This document shows, piece after piece, positions 9,768 through 13,714 of a stretch of DNA of 13,714 bases. The DNA is from an uncultured Fretibacterium sp. Its GTDB lineage: Bacteria; Synergistota; Synergistia; Synergistales; Aminobacteriaceae. The DNA is taken from NCBI GenBank assembly GCA_937892105.1, contig CALAUZ010000203.1:1-13714 (forward strand). The letters run 5' to 3'. Position 1 is the first letter of the stretch. The number at the start of each line of letters is the position of its first letter. The notes under the pieces were generated by a model. It ran no database searches and had not been told where the DNA came from. It was given only the letters and a program-made list of their open reading frames with translations. The position numbers were made by a program, and so were the translations under genes.

Positions 9768-11087
9768 TTAATGTTCAATTATCATTGCTTTATAGAGGGC
9801 ATTGATGGCCATATTGTAATCCTCATCGTGAACTCCGAGAATAATATTCAGGTTATCTGAACCCTGGTCTGTCATTCTAACCTTGATTTTCTCCCCTGCA
9901 AGTGCCGTGAATGCCTGCATAAACGTCCCGTGAACAGTTCCCATTCCCTGACCTATAATTGCTATGAGCGAGAGATTTTTCTCCACTGTTACATCTTCAG
10001 TATTAACTGCGGACTTTATCTCGTCCAGTATTGCAGAGCGTCTGAGGTCGAATACCGGACTTTTCAGGACAACCGAAAGCCTGTATATTCCAGAGAGGCA
10101 ATGCTCACATGCTATGCGGTGTTTCGAGAATACACTGAACAGTCTTTCCCCGAAACCTGCTTCACCGTTCACACCGTATTTGCCGATATGTATTATGCTG
10201 AAGTTTCTTCGTCCTGCTATACATACTGCGACATTGTGCCTTGAACCTTCCGGGATTTCAGCGGATATTATAGTTCCGATGTCGTCTGGTGCTGAGATAC
10301 TGCGGATATTCAGGGGTATTCCTGCCTCGTTCAGAAGCATTATCACTTCATCTTGAGTTGTCTTTATGCCAAAGTAATTCAGTTCGAGGGCTTCCCTGTA
10401 TGTGAGGCTTCGTATTATTTCGGGGTTGCTGACGGTGTTAGGGTCTGCACTGAATATTTCCCTGTTCCATTTCTCGAACATTTCAGCGTCAACAGAACGT
10501 GCCGTTATCCCTCCCGTAATATCTCCTGCTCCTCGCTTAAAAGTCTTAATGCTTCCGTCCGGCATTGAGCCATAGAAACCAGGTATTACGGCATGATTTG
10601 TGTTAAGGAGAATTTTTCCGGCAGTGCTTAATGACAGTTCCTTGTCGAGAGTTCCATCTGCCTTGAAGCGTATAATCTCTGCTGCGTCAATGAGTTCCCA
10701 GCCCAGATATGCCGCGAAGATACCAGCCATTATGTATTCGCCTCTGCTTGCAAAGTAGTCCACACTTTTCCCTGACAACAGGTCATCTTTCAGAGAGGAC
10801 ATAGCGTCATCAATGTTGAAGTTTATTCCAAGCCCCTGCACTATGTTGTTGTAGCAGTCATGTATTGCCGCGAGAATTTCAGCACAATTTTCCCCGCCGA
10901 AAAACTTTGAATGACATATGTATAGCATATCCGTAATGCCCAAGCCGCTTCCTGAACTTCTGCCCGGTGCTGAGACAACAACGTAACGGCGCAGAGGGTT
11001 TGACTTCACGATTTCCGCTGCTATATTGACGTGTTCGGTATCTGACATTGAGGAACCGCCGAACTTTGAGACTATGATATTGTTCAA
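9768..11087 (-). CDS. Aspartokinase-family protein, divergent at the active site
   Basis: 439 residues, the length of a monofunctional aspartokinase, which phosphorylates L-aspartate at the head of Lys/Met/Thr synthesis. Seen: KFGGSS at 8-13, SRGEYIMA at 114-121, IPGFYG at 168-173, TFKRGAGDITG at 182-192 and ADPN at 214-217. Two C-terminal ACT domains include IAIIGQGMGTVHG and VRMTDQGSDNLNIILGV. Unlike typical family members, RGGSD is RGAGD, and the nucleotide-binding stretch usually read as W-T-D-V-S-G is replaced by a shorter WNREIF (residues 207-212). The VLH motif after the conserved TYREALELNYFG is also absent. It may be a paralogue with altered activity or a regulatory role; an active divergent enzyme is also possible. 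The TTG at 11087, with AAGG nine bases upstream, is the likely start because it puts KFGGSS at the usual place. It leads a unit with the LytTR regulator. Confidence 0.85.
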   Translation of the reverse strand: MNNIIVSKFGGSSMSDTEHVNIAAEIVKSNPLRRYVVVSAPGRSSGSGLGITDMLYICHSKFFGGENCAEILAAIHDCYNNIVQGLGINFNIDDAMSSLKDDLLSGKSVDYFASRGEYIMAGIFAAYLGWELIDAAEIIRFKADGTLDKELSLSTAGKILLNTNHAVIPGFYGSMPDGSIKTFKRGAGDITGGITARSVDAEMFEKWNREIFSADPNTVSNPEIIRSLTYREALELNYFGIKTTQDEVIMLLNEAGIPLNIRSISAPDDIGTIISAEIPEGSRHNVAVCIAGRRNFSIIHIGKYGVNGEAGFGERLFSVFSKHRIACEHCLSGIYRLSVVLKSPVFDLRRSAILDEIKSAVNTEDVTVEKNLSLIAIIGQGMGTVHGTFMQAFTALAGEKIKVRMTDQGSDNLNIILGVHDEDYNMAINALYKAMIIEH

Positions 11088-11201
11088 AGCGTAAAACCTT
11101 CTTTCCAGTAAGATTTTCTAGCAAGAGAAATTATTTCATTATGTTGGAGTGAAGTACAGATGTACATAGTACCATTCACGAAAGAAAAACGACGTTCGTG
11201 C

Positions 11202-11240
11202 AAAAAAAAAATCAGGATAGCCTCCTTAGAGATTACCCTG
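11202..11240 (-). terminator. Rho-independent terminator after the SYLF gene
   Basis: On the minus strand, CAGGGTA pairs with TATCCTG (one G·U). After one A·C mismatch the stem continues as TCTC/GAGG with a four-base loop, and a run of ten Ts follows after one A. It begins 33 bases after the SYLF stop codon. Confidence 0.9.
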
Positions 11241-11273
11241 TTTCCTGCTATATTCTATATTCAACTCTGCTTC

Positions 11274-11948
11274 CTATTCTGCTTTTTTTATGAGACTTTC
11301 AAGAGCTTTGATGAGCGGAAGTATCCTCTTGTCGTTAGCGGGTTTCTGGAGAGCTTCCTTTGCGTTTACCTTCCCGCCCCAATATTCTCCGTTGCGCTTA
11401 ACACTGATGGAGATTACCGAGCCTTCCAGAGATACTCCGGCAAAAAGTCCCTTCGACATGGAATAGCTGTATATTGATGCTTTCGCTTGAGCGTCAGTTG
11501 CAGCCTCAGCACGTCTTCCCACAGGCCCTGCAGCTACTCCAATATCTCCGCCCAGCTTGGTTTTGCTGCTCATGAACGCGTTTACACCCTTCTCGTTTAC
11601 GACTGCGAGAAGAAGCGACACTTTCTGCGCTCCCAACTGAAGACCGAATGAACCTCCCCCAATGTTATAGAAGCTGGGGCCATACCACTTCCCATTTTCG
11701 CGGCGGAGTATGAGACCTTCTCCGTATTCCCCTCCGATAAGAAACCCTGCCTTCAGCATTGAGGGTACGATTGCTACAGCACGCGATGTTCGGACTGTTT
11801 CGGCCATTCTTGAGATGTCGCTTGCTGATGACATTTCGCCAAGCATTGATACAGCGTCAGATATTATGTCGTCTGCTGTCTGATCGGCATATGATGTTCC
11901 GGCGATTATGAATGCTACTGCAACTGCAAACGCAAAAACTTTCTTCAT
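11274..11948 (-). CDS. Exported SYLF-domain (Ysc84-like) lipid-binding protein
   Basis: 224 residues. The signal peptide MKKVFAFAVAVAFIIAGTSYA would be cut after A21. The mature protein is a SYLF/Ysc84 domain, known in eukaryotes for phosphoinositide and actin binding and widespread in bacteria as an exported protein of unclear role: SRAVAIVPSMLKAGFLIGGEYGEG, GKWYGPSFYNIGGGSFGLQLGAQ, LLLAVVNEKGVNAFMSSKTKLG and SYSMSKGLFAGVSLEGS. The aromatic SxYxxSKGLFAG segment is diagnostic. The ATG at 11948 has AGGAGG eleven bases upstream. It is monocistronic, ending at the strong terminator above, and divergent from ilvC across 105 bases. No lipobox is seen, so a soluble periplasmic or envelope-associated location is inferred. 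Confidence 0.92.
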   Translation of the reverse strand: MKKVFAFAVAVAFIIAGTSYADQTADDIISDAVSMLGEMSSASDISRMAETVRTSRAVAIVPSMLKAGFLIGGEYGEGLILRRENGKWYGPSFYNIGGGSFGLQLGAQKVSLLLAVVNEKGVNAFMSSKTKLGGDIGVAAGPVGRRAEAATDAQAKASIYSYSMSKGLFAGVSLEGSVISISVKRNGEYWGGKVNAKEALQKPANDKRILPLIKALESLIKKAE

Positions 11949-11985
11949 GGATTATTATTCCTCCTAAAAATATTAGTTCATTAAG

Positions 11986-12015
11986 TTACCATGAAAATTC
12001 TTTCTCTGCTACAAT
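11986..12015 (+). promoter_or_regulatory. Probable ilvC promoter
   Basis: TTACCA (11986-11991), an 18-base spacer and TACAAT (12010-12015) form a plausible sigma-70 promoter. It predicts a start near 12022 and a leader of about 30 bases, too short for a T-box or attenuator. Confidence 0.45.
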
Positions 12016-12017
12016 AA

Positions 12018-13049
<1,032 letters not shown>

Positions 13050-13061
13050 GGATATACATAA

Positions 13062-13687
13062 ATGAAATCAGAACAGATTAAAACCGGCCCCGAAAGAACC
13101 CCGAACAGATCTCTTCTTTATGCTCTGGGCCTTACACGGGAGGACATGGACCGCCCTCTGATCGGCGTGGTCTGTTCCTATAATGAGATTGTCCCGGGCC
13201 ATATGAACCTGGATAAGATCGCTGACGCTGTCAAGATCGGTGTTCTGGAAGCTGGCGGCTACCCAGTTCTTTTCCCGGCCATCGCCGTATGCGATGGTAT
13301 CGCCATGGGACATGTCGGCATGAAGTATTCCCTGGTCTCCCGCGATCTGATCGCCGACTCCACCGAGGCCATGGCCATCGCCCACCAGTTCGACGGCCTT
13401 GTGATGATCCCGAACTGCGATAAAAACGTCCCCGGCCTGCTGATGGCGGCGGCGCGCCTGAATATCCCCACGATCTTTATGCCCGGCGGTTCCATGCGTC
13501 CCGGCCCCAATATGACCACCTCGATCGTCGCCGGTGATATTTCGCTGCGCCAGAAGCGCGACGGCGCCATTACCGAGCAGGAAGTCAAGGATTACAAGCT
13601 CACCGGCTGCCCGAGTGTCGGCGCATGCACCTTCCTCGGCACCGCGTCCACCATGCAGTGCGTGGCTGAGGCGCTCGGCCTGACGCT
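13062..13687 (+). CDS. ilvD: Dihydroxy-acid dehydratase, N-terminal fragment cut by adapter
   Basis: About 208 genuine residues of a protein normally near 550-570, cut off where the adapter begins. It dehydrates dihydroxy acids to 2-keto acids, the step after IlvC. Seen: ERTPNRSLLYALGL, the three cluster cysteines C38 (VVCSYNE), C119 (IPNCDKNVPG) and C189 (GAC in CPSVGAC), D78 in CDGI as a metal ligand, and the lid-like STMQCVAEALGL. The variant CPSVGACTFLGTAS replaces the commoner CPTCGSCSGMFTAN but keeps the ligand Cys; related variants occur in the IlvD/Edd family. The ATG at 13062 follows ilvC by 12 bases, with AAGGA upstream. Residues after position 208 (ending RKSVV) come from adapter sequence. 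Its base composition is the most GC-rich in the window, and none of its 15 isoleucines uses ATA. Confidence 0.93.
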
Positions 13688-13714
13688 AGATCGGAAGAGC
13701 GTCGTGTAGGGAAA
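13688..13714 (+). other. Illumina adapter read-through (artifact)
   Basis: From 13688 the sequence begins AGATCGGAAGAGCGTCGTG and continues TAGGGAAA to the end. This is the standard Illumina TruSeq-type adapter and is not genomic DNA. It creates the artificial stop codon TAG that appears to end ilvD. Confidence 0.98.

Noticed and set aside
11177..11200. Inverted repeat CACGAA/TTCGTG with a 12-base loop
   Set aside because: Only six-base arms with a long loop and no promoter tied to it; probably chance.
11088..11201. Lysine riboswitch or T-box upstream of the aspartokinase gene
   Set aside because: The space after the SYLF terminator is only about 115 bases, and I see no lysine-element or T-box consensus; the terminator is adequately explained by the SYLF gene.

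Overview
The window looks like a metagenomic contig end from a member of the Synergistota (Synergistaceae-like, probably anaerobic and perhaps gut- or rumen-associated). The strongest taxonomic clue is the secreted protein at 5913-7262. It ends in a tripartite C-terminal signal (Gly-Gly-Gly-Cys-Ser, a hydrophobic helix, then Arg-Lys-Lys) that matches my memory of the Synerg-CTERM sorting domain. Base composition over most of the window is moderate, with frequent ATA codons, AGGAGG-type ribosome binding sites and several TTG starts.

Layout. Positions 1-4440 read leftward: the start of rpoC (partial), complete rpoB, a strong rpoB promoter, and tRNA-Leu(CAG) with its own promoter. No rplJ/rplL lies upstream of rpoB. 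Positions 4441-5202 hold a leftward MycE/TylE-like SAM methyltransferase. It is divergent from a rightward small exported helical-repeat protein (5298-5744), followed by the Synerg-CTERM surface protein with Thr-Gly repeat linkers and a clear terminator. An FGGY-family sugar kinase (7380-8852) comes next. It converges on a leftward two-gene unit: a divergent aspartokinase homologue (9768-11087) followed 29 bases later by a LytTR response regulator with no histidine kinase (9004-9738). A leftward SYLF/Ysc84 lipid-binding exported protein (11274-11948) is divergent from ilvC, which is followed 12 bases later by the start of ilvD.

How the genes relate. rpoB-rpoC encode the RNA polymerase core; ilvC-ilvD encode consecutive steps of branched-chain amino acid synthesis; the small exported protein, the CTERM protein and the SYLF protein are envelope proteins. 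The kinase, methyltransferase and aspartokinase/regulator units have no obvious pathway partners here.

Caution about the right end. The last 27 bases (13688-13714) are Illumina adapter read-through, so ilvD ends artificially there and its last residues are not biological. ilvD, and to a lesser extent late ilvC, also has GC-richer, ATC-biased codon use unlike the rest of the window. A chimeric join or transferred DNA should be considered for this end. I found no CRISPR array, insertion sequence, phage or recognisable defence system.
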